Below, in pieces: positions 6,664-13,664 of a stretch of 18,344 nt of DNA. A model generated the notes under the pieces. The model did no database searches and was not told where the DNA came from. It saw only the letters and a program-made list of their open reading frames with translations. Made by a program: the position numbers and the translations under genes. How positions within the stretch are numbered: the first letter of the stretch is position 1; each line of letters opens with the position of its first letter. Source of the DNA: DASTPP01 sp035762175 (lineage in GTDB: Bacteria > Myxococcota_A > Polyangia > Polyangiales > Polyangiaceae); NCBI GenBank assembly GCA_035762175.1, contig DASTPP010000154.1:1-18344 (forward strand). The letters run 5' to 3'.

Positions 6664-6930
6664 CGGCAAGAGAGCCTCCGGGTTCGAAAACAGTGGCGAC
6701 TGCGCGGCGCCACCATAGGCGGAAGCCGGCCCCCTCGTCCACCGTGCGTGCCGGCCGGGCCCGCGGCGGTGTGGGGCGCTCGGGGGCGGGCTCGGTCTGC
6801 GCTCGCCCCGCCGCGCGGAAGCGCTTGACGGGCGGGCATCGGTCTGCGCTCGCCCCGCCGCCGCGGAAGCGCTTGACGGGCGGGGGGGGCTATGCTTGCT
6901 TGTCGCCCCCTTTCCCCGGGGCTTTCGATC
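6664..6930. promoter_or_regulatory. Divergent region between the OmpA-type gene and rpmH
   Basis: These 267 bp hold the control regions for the leftward outer-membrane gene and the rightward rpmH cluster. The rpmH-proximal half is a duplicated 45-46-base unit, each copy with TTGACG (6825-6830 and 6873-6878). After the second TTGACG comes TATGCT at 6891-6896, but the spacer is only 12 bases, too short for an ordinary sigma-70 promoter. The gap at 6897-6930 holds no clear purine-rich ribosome-binding site beyond CCGGGG. Confidence 0.35.
6792..6884. repeat. Tandem duplication (45/46 bp) upstream of rpmH with TTGACG and AAGCGCTT
   Basis: Copy 1 is 6792-6836 and copy 2 is 6839-6884, separated by two bases. 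They differ by one inserted C in the CCGCC tract. Each contains the 8-base palindrome AAGCGCTT (6819-6826 and 6867-6874) overlapping TTGACG. The unit looks like a duplicated promoter or operator element controlling the rpmH cluster. Confidence 0.85.
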
Positions 6931-7233
6931 ATGAAGCGCACCTACCAACCGCACAACGTCAGCCGCCTCCGAACCCATGGCTTTCGCGCCCGCATGGCCA
7001 CCGCCGGCGGCCGCAAGGTGATGTCCAACCGCCGCCGCAAGGGCCGCTACCGGCTGGCGGTCGGCACATACAAGAAGTTAGGCCTCGGCGGGCGGGCCGG
7101 GTGGCGGGGCCTCGCGAGGCCGGGGCCTCGGCGCCCGCGGGCCAAGGGTTTCCGAAGGCGCGGCGGCTGCGGCGCCGCCCTTCGTTCGTGGCCGCCCAGC
7201 GCGCCGGCCGCCGCGTGCACGCCGAGCACTTGA
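6931..7233 (+). CDS. rpmH: 50S ribosomal protein L34, with abnormal out-of-frame C-terminal extension
   Basis: L34 is a small basic protein of the large ribosomal subunit. The first 45 or so residues are unmistakable: MKRTYQPHNVSRLRTHGFRA, then RMATAGGRKVMSNRRRKGRY and RLAV. Normal L34 is about 44-50 residues, but this frame has no stop until TGA 7231-7233, giving 100 residues. The extension from about residue 50 (LGLGGRAGWRG onward) is mostly the rnpA 5' coding sequence read in another frame. At 7072-7082 the sequence reads AAGAAGTTAGG; without one T it would read Lys-Lys-TAG, giving a normal 49-residue L34 ending GTYKK. So either the assembly carries an extra base or this organism has an extended L34 overlapping rnpA by 133 bases. 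It starts the rnpA-yidD-yidC-jag block. Confidence 0.9.
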   Translation: MKRTYQPHNVSRLRTHGFRARMATAGGRKVMSNRRRKGRYRLAVGTYKKLGLGGRAGWRGLARPGPRRPRAKGFRRRGGCGAALRSWPPSAPAAACTPST

Positions 7234-7538
7234 CCTTCGTCGTGGCGCCGAACCCGGCGCCGGGGCCGAGCCGCGTGGGCCTGACGGTGTCGAAGCAGGT
7301 CGGCAACGCCGTCGAGCGAAACCGGGTCAAGCGCCGGCTGCGCGAGATCTTCCGGCGCGAGGCCGGGGGGTGGCTGCCCGCGGGGGCGGCGCTCGTGGTG
7401 ATCGCGCGCCCGGGCGCGGCGGCGCTGACGGCCGCGGCGACGCTCGGCGAGTGGCGCCAGGTGGCCGGGCGGCTGCGGCAGCTCGGCGCGTGGGCCGCCG
7501 CGCAGGCCGGGCAGGGCAAGGGGCCGGCGCTCGTTTAG
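7101..7538 (+). CDS. rnpA: Ribonuclease P protein component
   Basis: RnpA binds the RNase P RNA and helps it recognise and cleave the 5' leaders of pre-tRNAs. The hallmark RNR region is present at residues about 67-82 (VGNAVERNRVKRRLRE). The N-terminal part has FPKARRLRRRPSFVAAQRAG (17-36), the typical start of the fold, and RVGLTVSKQVG (58-68). The start is taken as GTG 7101, the only ATG/GTG in this frame between rpmH and the conserved domain. It gives 145 residues, within the family's range, with a short Gly/Ala-rich leader. No strong ribosome-binding site is seen, so translation may be coupled to rpmH, whose frame overlaps it. The frame is also open far upstream through rpmH, as in Thermus, but there is no start codon near the rpmH start. 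Confidence 0.92.
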   Translation: MAGPREAGASAPAGQGFPKARRLRRRPSFVAAQRAGRRVHAEHLTFVVAPNPAPGPSRVGLTVSKQVGNAVERNRVKRRLREIFRREAGGWLPAGAALVVIARPGAAALTAAATLGEWRQVAGRLRQLGAWAAAQAGQGKGPALV

Positions 7539-7722
7539 GGCGGTTTCCCGGGCTCGTGGCGGCTGCCGCCGGCACCCCGACCTCGCCCTTCGGGCTCAAC
7601 CCGTGGGCCCCCACCGCTCGGCGGAGGTTGGGCTCCCGTTGGCGCCGACAGAGCCTAGCCAAGGGGTCGGGCCGGACGCACACTGCCCCCGGGGCCGGGC
7701 GCCCGAGCGCCCCGAGTTCGGC
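7539..7722. other. Gap between rnpA and yidD
   Basis: This is 184 bases of GC-rich sequence within the rpmH-jag cluster. The yidD frame is open back to 7603, but the residues before Met 7723 do not resemble YidD. I see no clear promoter, terminator or RNA structure. Confidence 0.3.
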
Positions 7723-8007
7723 ATGATCGTACGCCTCTTGTTGCTCTTGATCCGGGCCTACCAGCTCGTGCTTTCGCCCCTGCTCGGGCAGGTTTGTCGC
7801 TTCCACCCGTCGTGCTCGCGCTACGCCTACGCGTGCCTGCGCGACCACGGGCTGTTCGGCGGCGGCTTGCTTTCGCTCAAGCGGTTGGCTAGGTGCCACC
7901 CGTTCCACCCCGGCGGGTACGACCCGCCCCCGCCCCCCGGGCCCGCCGCGCTGCCACCGGGCGCCGGGCCCGTCGAGGCATCGCCGCCGCCCGGGGCGGG
8001 CGGCTAG
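7723..8007 (+). CDS. yidD: YidD membrane protein insertion efficiency factor
   Basis: YidD is a small peripheral inner-membrane protein that assists YidC/Sec-dependent insertion. The 94-residue product starts MIVRLLLLLIRAYQLVLSPL, the amphipathic N-terminal helix. The family core CRFHPSCSRYAYACLRDHG follows (C25 and C31 conserved), then GLLSLKRLARCHPFHPGGYDP, another signature stretch. The tail after residue 67 is a Pro/Gly-rich extension, common in GC-rich genomes. The start at 7723 is chosen from the family N-terminus. It stands between rnpA and yidC, as in most bacteria, with only 18 bases to the yidC start, so the two are surely co-transcribed. Confidence 0.95.
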   Translation: MIVRLLLLLIRAYQLVLSPLLGQVCRFHPSCSRYAYACLRDHGLFGGGLLSLKRLARCHPFHPGGYDPPPPPGPAALPPGAGPVEASPPPGAGG

Positions 8008-8025
8008 CGGAGACCGTCGCGCACC

Positions 8026-9828
8026 ATGGATCGCAGCTCGATCAGCAGGATTCTCATCATCGTCGCGATCGCGGCGCTCTTCTTTCAGTTCGGCCTGCCG
8101 AAGCTGACGGGCGGCGACGGGCCGCGCACCCAGCCCATCGTGGCGCCGGGCACGGCGGCGCCGACCCCGCGGGCGCCCGAGGCGCTCTGCGCCCTCGAGG
8201 GCAACCGCTTCAAGGCGCAGCTTTCGACGCAGGGGGCCACGCTGAAGAGCTGGCAACTCGCGGGCAAGAAGTACAGCGCCGACGGGCGCGAAGGCAGCCC
8301 GCCGCTCGATCTCGTCACCACGCCCGACCACGAAAAGTGGCGGCCGCTGCGCACCGAGCTCTGGTCGAAGGCCGAGCCGGCCTCGGCCGAGGTGGCGCGG
8401 CAGGTGCGCTACGACCTCTTCGACTGGAAGCTCGAGCCGGGCGGCGACGGCAAGGCGTGCGTCTTCACCTACGAAGACGAGCAGGTCGCGCTGCGCAAGA
8501 CGGTGCGGGCGGGGGCGAGGCCCTTCGAGGTCGAGGCCGAGCTCTCGGTCGAGAACCGGGGCCCGGGGCGGGCGGCGCACCGGGCGGCGTTCGAGACGAC
8601 GGCCTGGCGCACCGAGAAGGAGATCGAGGGCGGCTTCGGGCGGCAGTCGCCCTTCGTCACGCAGGTCGAGTGCTCGCGGGCGGGCAAGCTGACGCGCAAG
8701 CTGCCGGGCGACTTCGCGCCGAAAGAGTTCTCGAAGCCCGAGTTCAAGCACGGCTGGCTGGTGCCCGAGGGCGGCGCGGTCGACTTCGCGGCCGTCAGCA
8801 ACTTCTACTTCAGCCAGGCGCTCGTGCCGCTGGCGGGCCCGCCGGGGGCCGAGCCGGTCTGCGAGCTGCAGATCGAAGAGCGCTGGAACGACCAGGCCTT
8901 CGGCGCGAAGAAGGACGACCCGCAGGCCGGCTCGCTCTACCGCGCGCGCCTCGCGTGGCCGCGGCGCGAGCTCGGCCCGGGCGAGCGGGCCGAGTACAAG
9001 CTCGTGCACTTCGTCGGCCCGAAAGAGCGCGACGTGCTCGCGGCGGCGGGCGGGCGCGGGCTCGGCGACCTCATCGACCTCGGCACCTTCGCGGTCATCG
9101 CCAAGGTGCTGGTCTCGTTCCTCATCTTCTGCCACCGGCTGCTCGGCAGCTGGGGCCTGGCGATCATGGCGCTGACGATCAGCGTGCGCGTCGTGCTCTT
9201 TCCGCTCATGTGGAAGACCATTCAGAGCGGGCTGAAGATGCGGATGATGAAGCCGGAGATCGACGAGATCAACCGCAAGTACGCCGACGACCCGCAGCAG
9301 AAGCAGCTCGCGACGATGGAGCTGTGGAAGAAGCACAAGGTGAACCCGGTGGCGGGCTGCCTGCCCACCTTGGCGCAGATGCCCGTGTGGTTCGCGCTCT
9401 ACACGGCGCTGCAGACGGCGGCCGAGCTCTACCACACGCCGTTCTTGTGGTTCCGCGACCTGTCGGCGCCCGACACGGTGCGCGTCGGCTCGTGGGAGGT
9501 GCCCTTCTTGCTGCCGCTCTTGCTGGGGGCGACCACCTTCGTGCAGCAGAAGATCATGCCCCAGCAGATGGACCCGGTGCAGCAGAAGATGATGAGCTAC
9601 ATGATGCCGCTCGTCTTCACGGCCATGATGCTCTTTCTGCCCTCGGGGCTCGGGGTGTACATGCTGACGAGCAGCCTGCTCGGCATCGCGCAGCAGCTCG
9701 CGGTCGAGCGGTATTACGACTCGAAGACGGGGGGCAAGGGCGGGGGCATCGGCGTGCGTGACAAGGCGGAAGCGCCCAAAGAGGGGGCGGTGGGCCTCGC
9801 GCTCGGAAAGGGAAAGGCACGTGTCTAG
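8026..9828 (+). CDS. yidC: Membrane protein insertase YidC
   Basis: YidC inserts and folds inner-membrane proteins, alone or with SecYEG. The 600 residues match the Gram-negative form. An N-terminal membrane anchor lies at about residues 8-25 (ILIIVAIAALFFQFGLP), then a large periplasmic P1 beta domain (about 50-330). The insertase core (about 350-560) has FAVIAKVLVSFLIFCHRLLG, the hydrophilic-groove arginine R388 in SVRVVLFPL, a cytoplasmic coiled region (MRMMKPEIDEINRKYADDP), NPVAGCLPTLAQMPVWFALY, then the last helices (FVQQKIMP and FLPSGLGVYMLTSSLLGIAQQ). The start has purine-rich AGCGGAGA about 10 bases upstream. The C-terminal tail is Gly/Lys-rich and basic, suited to ribosome contact. 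It overlaps jag by 8 bases, indicating translational coupling. It appears complete and functional. Confidence 0.97.
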   Translation: MDRSSISRILIIVAIAALFFQFGLPKLTGGDGPRTQPIVAPGTAAPTPRAPEALCALEGNRFKAQLSTQGATLKSWQLAGKKYSADGREGSPPLDLVTTPDHEKWRPLRTELWSKAEPASAEVARQVRYDLFDWKLEPGGDGKACVFTYEDEQVALRKTVRAGARPFEVEAELSVENRGPGRAAHRAAFETTAWRTEKEIEGGFGRQSPFVTQVECSRAGKLTRKLPGDFAPKEFSKPEFKHGWLVPEGGAVDFAAVSNFYFSQALVPLAGPPGAEPVCELQIEERWNDQAFGAKKDDPQAGSLYRARLAWPRRELGPGERAEYKLVHFVGPKERDVLAAAGGRGLGDLIDLGTFAVIAKVLVSFLIFCHRLLGSWGLAIMALTISVRVVLFPLMWKTIQSGLKMRMMKPEIDEINRKYADDPQQKQLATMELWKKHKVNPVAGCLPTLAQMPVWFALYTALQTAAELYHTPFLWFRDLSAPDTVRVGSWEVPFLLPLLLGATTFVQQKIMPQQMDPVQQKMMSYMMPLVFTAMMLFLPSGLGVYMLTSSLLGIAQQLAVERYYDSKTGGKGGGIGVRDKAEAPKEGAVGLALGKGKARV

Positions 9829-10363
9829 CAGTGAGCAAGAGTCGGGCCCCGCGAACGACGAGGCGGGCCCCCCGCCGGGGGCGCCCTTCGTCGAGGACGG
9901 CCGCGCCGACCGGGCGGCGGCGTTCTTGCGCGAGGTCATTCAGAAGATGGGCATGCGCTGCGAGGTGCACCTCGAGGAGCCGGGCGAGGGCGACCAGCCG
10001 TCGGACATCTTCTTGCAAATCGAGGGGCCCGACGCGGGCCGGCTCATCGGCAAGAAGGGCCACACGCTCGGGGCGCTGCAGTACCTCGTCTACCGCGTGG
10101 TCAACCGGCCGGGGCTCTCGCGCCGGCACGTGCTGGTCGACGCCGAGGGCTACGCCGCGCGGCGCGAAGACCAGCTCGCGGCGATGGCGCGGAGGCTCGG
10201 CAAGCAGGCGGTCAGCGACGGCAAGATCATCACCTTCGAGCCGATGAGCCCGCGCGACCGGCGCGTCGTGCACCTGGCGCTCGCCAAGTTCCCGGGGGTG
10301 GTGACGCAGAGCCAGGGCGAGGGGGCCGAGCGGCGCGTGCAGATCATCCCGGTCCGTCGTTGA
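9821..10363 (+). CDS. jag: Jag/KhpB-type KH-R3H RNA-binding protein
   Basis: This protein binds single-stranded RNA and sits downstream of yidC in many bacteria. In Gram-positives the homologue (KhpB/EloR) is tied to cell elongation; its role here is less known. The 180 residues hold an acidic N-terminus, then a KH domain with the GxxG loop GKKG (77-80) in RLIGKKGHTLGALQYLVYRV. The R3H domain follows (about 115-178), with its signature R147-x3-H151 in RDRRVVHLALAKFPGVVTQS. The separate N-terminal Jag-N domain of Firmicute proteins is absent. The start is GTG 9821, with AAAGG 6 bases upstream, overlapping the end of yidC by 8 bases. Its TGA overlaps a TTG that begins the next frame (TTGA), suggesting coupled translation of the following envelope gene. 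Confidence 0.93.
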   Translation: MSSSEQESGPANDEAGPPPGAPFVEDGRADRAAAFLREVIQKMGMRCEVHLEEPGEGDQPSDIFLQIEGPDAGRLIGKKGHTLGALQYLVYRVVNRPGLSRRHVLVDAEGYAARREDQLAAMARRLGKQAVSDGKIITFEPMSPRDRRVVHLALAKFPGVVTQSQGEGAERRVQIIPVRR

Positions 10364-11979
10364 GCGGGCCCGCCGGCGGGGGCGGCGGGGGCGTCGACCG
10401 GGCCGGCGGGGGCGGTGGCCGGGCCGGCGGGGGCAGCGGCCCGAGGCGCGGGGGCGTCGACCGAGCCGGCGGGGGCAGCGGCCCGAGGCGCGGGGGCGTC
10501 GACCAAGCCGGCGGGGGCAGCGGCCCGACGGGCGGGGGCGTCGACCGGGCCGGCGGGGGCGGCGGCGCGCCGCCCCCACGGGCGGCGGCGCTCGTCGCGC
10601 TGCTGGCCGCGCTGCTGGCCGCGCCGCGCGCGCGCGCCCAGGCGGCCGGGCGCGACGACCCGATCGAGGCGGTGCGGCTCTTGCGCGAGCCGGGCGAGGT
10701 GACCAACGTGATCGACGGCTTCGAGCGCGGCGACCCGGTCGACGTCGCGCTCTCGCTCGGCTTCGCGCAGAGCTGGGCGGGCGGCGGCGTCTACCGCGAG
10801 GGGCTCGGCGGGGGCGGCGATCGGGCCGGGCGGGTCGGGCGCTTCCGGCAGCTCGTCTCGCGCCTGCTCGTGCGCGCCGACGTGGGCGTCTTTCGCGACG
10901 TGGCCGTTTACGTGCGCTCGCCGGTAATCTTGCGGGACGTGCGCGAGGTGCTGCCCGAGGGCCGGGACGCGGGGTTTCTGCTCGGTTACGACGAGCGCGG
11001 GGCGCTCGAGCGGCTGGGGCCCCTGCCCTTCCGGTCGCCCGAGAGGAGCGGCCTCGAGTACGTGGCGTTCGGGCTCGAGGCGAGCCCCTTCAACCAGGCG
11101 CGGCAGCCGGCGCTGCCCTCGTGGCTGGTCGGCGCCGAGGTGCGGCTGAACGTCGGCGAGCCGCTGCACGCGTGCGGCAGCGAGACGGGGGTCAACCTGC
11201 CGGGCGGGGCGCGGGCCGAGTGCGCCCACCCGTCCGACGTCGACCGCGACGGCGCGCCGGGCGGCCCGCTCGAGGGCGCGTCGTTCGGCCGCACGCGCCG
11301 GCCCGGCGTCGGGCGCGGCACGACGGCGATCGCGGCGCACACGGTGCTCTCGCGCCGGCGCGGCTACGTCGAGCCCTACGTCGGGGCGCGCGGGCTCGTC
11401 GAGTTCGCCAACGGCTCGAGCGACTTCGCCGACGCCGACTCGCCCGCGGTGCCCGCGCGCCGGCCGCCCTGGGAGGCGGGCGCGTTTGCGGGGCTTTTGG
11501 TCATTCCGTTCGAGGTGCGCGAGCAGTTTCAGCGCCTCACCTTCGACCTGCGCCTCGGCGCGACCTACCGGTCGGCCGGGCGCGACGTCTCGCCGCTCTT
11601 CGACCTGATCGGCTCGTCCGATGCGTCGTCGCTGCGCCGGCCGGCGTCGAGCGGGGCGCCGGCGGCGTACGTGACGGGGCTGAGCGAGCAGAGCGCCTAC
11701 GCGACCTTCGCCCTGTCGGGGGGGGTGCAGTACCAGGTGGGCGAGTACATGAAGTTCCAGACCGGGCTCGGCTACAAGCGCGCGAGCTCGTACCTGGCGA
11801 CCGGCGAGCGGCCCTGCGCCCCGAGCGGCCAGGGCGTGGCCGCCGCGTCGGGCCCCTGCTACGAGGCGGGGCTCGGTTCGAACCCGCTCTACCGCGCGGC
11901 GGTCGACGCGCCGGGGCGTCGCTTTCTCATCGATGCGCCCTGGCAAATCGACCTCTGGCTGCAGGCCGTAGTGATGTTT
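10360..11979 (+). CDS. Predicted outer-membrane beta-barrel protein; stop codon missing
   Basis: I do not recognise a named family. The frame starts at TTG 10360, which overlaps the jag stop, and no other start codon precedes the signal peptide. Residues 1-70 are a Gly-rich stretch built from 14-residue repeats. Residues about 74-94 are a signal peptide (ALVALLAALLAAPRARAQ). Beyond that are alternating strands rich in Gly, Arg and aromatics, e.g. GYVEPYVGARGLVEF and SAYATFALSGGVQYQVGEYM. The segment WQIDLWLQAVVMF ends in Phe at residue 540, as a last barrel strand would. However, no stop follows: TTA at 11980 replaces a potential TAA, and the frame stays open to 13851 through the next gene. 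A double stop TAG-TGA sits in the neighbouring frame at 11969-11974, so a base change or one-base indel is likely. I end the feature at the predicted last strand. Confidence 0.6.
10402..10560. repeat. 42-bp tandem repeat at the 5' end of the beta-barrel gene
   Basis: Three 42-base units begin at 10423, 10465 and 10507 (GCCGGCGGGGGCAGCGGCCC...), with 21-base half-units before them (10402-10422) and after them (10549 onward). Unit length is a multiple of 3 and encodes AGGGSGPRRGGVDR-like 14-mers. It lies between the jag stop and the signal peptide, so it is either translated as an odd pre-signal extension or is an expanded intergenic spacer. Confidence 0.9.
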
Positions 11980-12004
11980 TTACGTTTTTCCGTACCCTCT
12001 GCCC

Positions 12005-13657
12005 ATGCCCGCTCGTCCCGCCCCGCCCCCCCGCCCCGGCCGGCACCTCGCCGCCTGGGCGCCGCTGGCGGCGTCGCTGGTCGCGCTGGCGCGCTCGGCC
12101 GGGGGGCAGGGGCTGCCGGGCAGGGCTTCGGCGCCTCCTTCGGCCGCGGGCTCGGCCTCGGCGCCGGCGGCGGCCCCTGCGCCTTCGGGCTCGGTGCCGG
12201 CGCCCGCGGGCTCGGCGGGCGTGGCGCGTCCGGGCGCGGCGCCGGCGCCCGCGGGCTCGGCGGGCGTGGCGCCCCCGACCCCGCCGCCGGCCGGAGGGGC
12301 GACGGCGGGCGAGGGGCCCTCGGTGCCCGCGGGCCAGGCGCCGGCGCTGCTCTGGCCGACGCTGACGCCGGCGGGCGACGAGCCGGCGGGCGAGCCCTTG
12401 CGCATTCCGACCGAGAAAGACGGGGCGCTCGCCGAGCGGGCGCGCGATCTCGACGCCCTGCTCGTCGACACGGCGCAAGACCTGGGCCTCACGGTCGATC
12501 TCGGGCGCCGCCCGTACGACAAGCCGCGCGCGACGCGCGATCTCGACCTCATCGAGGAGGCGAGCGCGGCGCGCGCGTGGGTCATCTCGCCGCGGCTCGA
12601 GCGCGAGGGGGGCGAGTACGTCGTGCGCATCGTGGCGGTGCCGCCCGGCGGGCGGGCCCTGCGGGTGCGGGTCGAGCGGGTGAAGGGGCCGGCGCTCTCG
12701 GTGCGGGCGGCGGTGATGCTGCGCGATCTGGTGGGCGCGTCGCCGACGAGCGGGGCGCTCGGGGCCGAGCCCGGCCGCGCCCCCGAGCCCGAGCCGCCTT
12801 CGGGCGACGTCGCGACGCGGGCGCGCTCGGGCGGCAAGGCGGTGCTCGCGGTCAGCGGCGCCGCCTTCGGGGGCTTCACGGGGTTCGCGCTGCAGCGGGC
12901 GAGCCGCAACGACGACCCGCGGCTGCTCTACCCGCTGGTCGCGCTCGGCACGGGCGTCGGCCTCGGCGCGGCGCTCATCGCGGCCGACGAGTGGGACGTG
13001 CGCCCGGGCGAGGCGTGGTACCTCGCGGCGGGCACCTGGTGGCCGGTCGCGTCGGCGCTCTTCTTGACGGCCGGCTACGGGCTCGAGCCCGCGACCGACC
13101 GCTACGCCGTCGCCCTCTTGAGCGGGCTCGGGGGCACGGGGCTCGCGTCGTTCATGCTCTCGCAGCGGCGGGTCGGCGAGGGCGACGCGCTGCTCGTGCA
13201 CTCGGGGGGCTTCCTCGGCACGCTGCTGGGCGGCGGGGCGCAGTGGCTCGTCGAGGGCTCGACCGTGGTGCGTCCCTACCGGGGCCTCGGCTACGGCGCG
13301 GCGGCGGGCGTGCTCGCGGCCGGCGCGCTCGCGACGCAGGTGCGCGTCTCGCCCGCGCGCCTCTTGCTCGTCGACCTCGGCGCCGGGCTCGGGGCGATCG
13401 CGGGGGCGGCGGCGGGCAGCCCGCTGCTCTTCGACGAGCCCTCGAAGTCCGAAGAGCGGGCGTGGGTCTCGCTCACGCTCGGCGGCACGCTCATCGGCGG
13501 CGCGGCGGCCGTCTGGCTGACCCGCTCGATGTCCGAGCGCTCGGCGCTCGCGCCGCCGCGCTGGCTGCCGATGCCCTCGACCGTCGCCTCCCTCGACCCG
13601 AGCCCGCGCGCCCAGCGCGCCCCCGGCCTCGGCCTCGCGTGGCGGGGCACCTGGTAA
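12005..13657 (+). CDS. Secreted/envelope protein of unknown function with Pro/Ala linker
   Basis: This is a 550-residue protein with no family I can name. Residues 14-34 could be a signal peptide or N-terminal anchor (HLAAWAPLAASLVALARSAG). Residues about 38-135 are an Ala/Pro/Ser/Gly linker containing a 31-base exact direct repeat (12196-12226 and 12241-12271; PAPAGSAGVA twice). Residues about 140-250 look like a compact alpha/beta domain (LAERARDLDALLVDTAQDLG, AWVISPRLEREGGEYVVRIV, LSVRAAVMLRDLVG). Residues about 275-510 are Gly/Ala-rich with several hydrophobic segments broken by short polar loops, suggesting a multi-pass membrane region. The ATG at 12005 lacks a purine-rich ribosome-binding site; the upstream 35 bases are T-rich. 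It follows the barrel gene closely and ends 7 bases before rluA, so it is probably in the same transcript. Third-position GC supports coding in this frame rather than in the overlapping frame of the preceding gene. Confidence 0.7.
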   Translation: MPARPAPPPRPGRHLAAWAPLAASLVALARSAGGQGLPGRASAPPSAAGSASAPAAAPAPSGSVPAPAGSAGVARPGAAPAPAGSAGVAPPTPPPAGGATAGEGPSVPAGQAPALLWPTLTPAGDEPAGEPLRIPTEKDGALAERARDLDALLVDTAQDLGLTVDLGRRPYDKPRATRDLDLIEEASAARAWVISPRLEREGGEYVVRIVAVPPGGRALRVRVERVKGPALSVRAAVMLRDLVGASPTSGALGAEPGRAPEPEPPSGDVATRARSGGKAVLAVSGAAFGGFTGFALQRASRNDDPRLLYPLVALGTGVGLGAALIAADEWDVRPGEAWYLAAGTWWPVASALFLTAGYGLEPATDRYAVALLSGLGGTGLASFMLSQRRVGEGDALLVHSGGFLGTLLGGGAQWLVEGSTVVRPYRGLGYGAAAGVLAAGALATQVRVSPARLLLVDLGAGLGAIAGAAAGSPLLFDEPSKSEERAWVSLTLGGTLIGGAAAVWLTRSMSERSALAPPRWLPMPSTVASLDPSPRAQRAPGLGLAWRGTW

Positions 13658-13664
13658 CGCGAAC

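Noticed and set aside
5131..6828. A 565-codon plus-strand open frame
   Set aside because: It is antisense to the well-supported OmpA-type gene and is a repetitive Val/Ala/Gly/Asp translation without domain features.
6881..6900. Sigma-54 promoter (GG-N10-GC with TTGCT) before rpmH
   Set aside because: The -24 element does not match TGGCAC; the GG comes from a long G-run, so the match is likely chance.
4168..6930. Replication origin near rpmH
   Set aside because: There is no dnaA gene and I found no DnaA-box-like sequence in the AT-richer stretch or the rpmH upstream region.
6693..7538. Thermus-type long RnpA that contains rpmH
   Set aside because: The frame is open, but it has no ATG or GTG near the rpmH start and the added sequence is low complexity; GTG 7101 gives a normal-length RnpA.
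7327..9939. An 870-codon minus-strand open frame
   Set aside because: It is antisense to rnpA, yidD and yidC, is Arg/Leu/Ala-rich without motifs, and reflects the high GC content.
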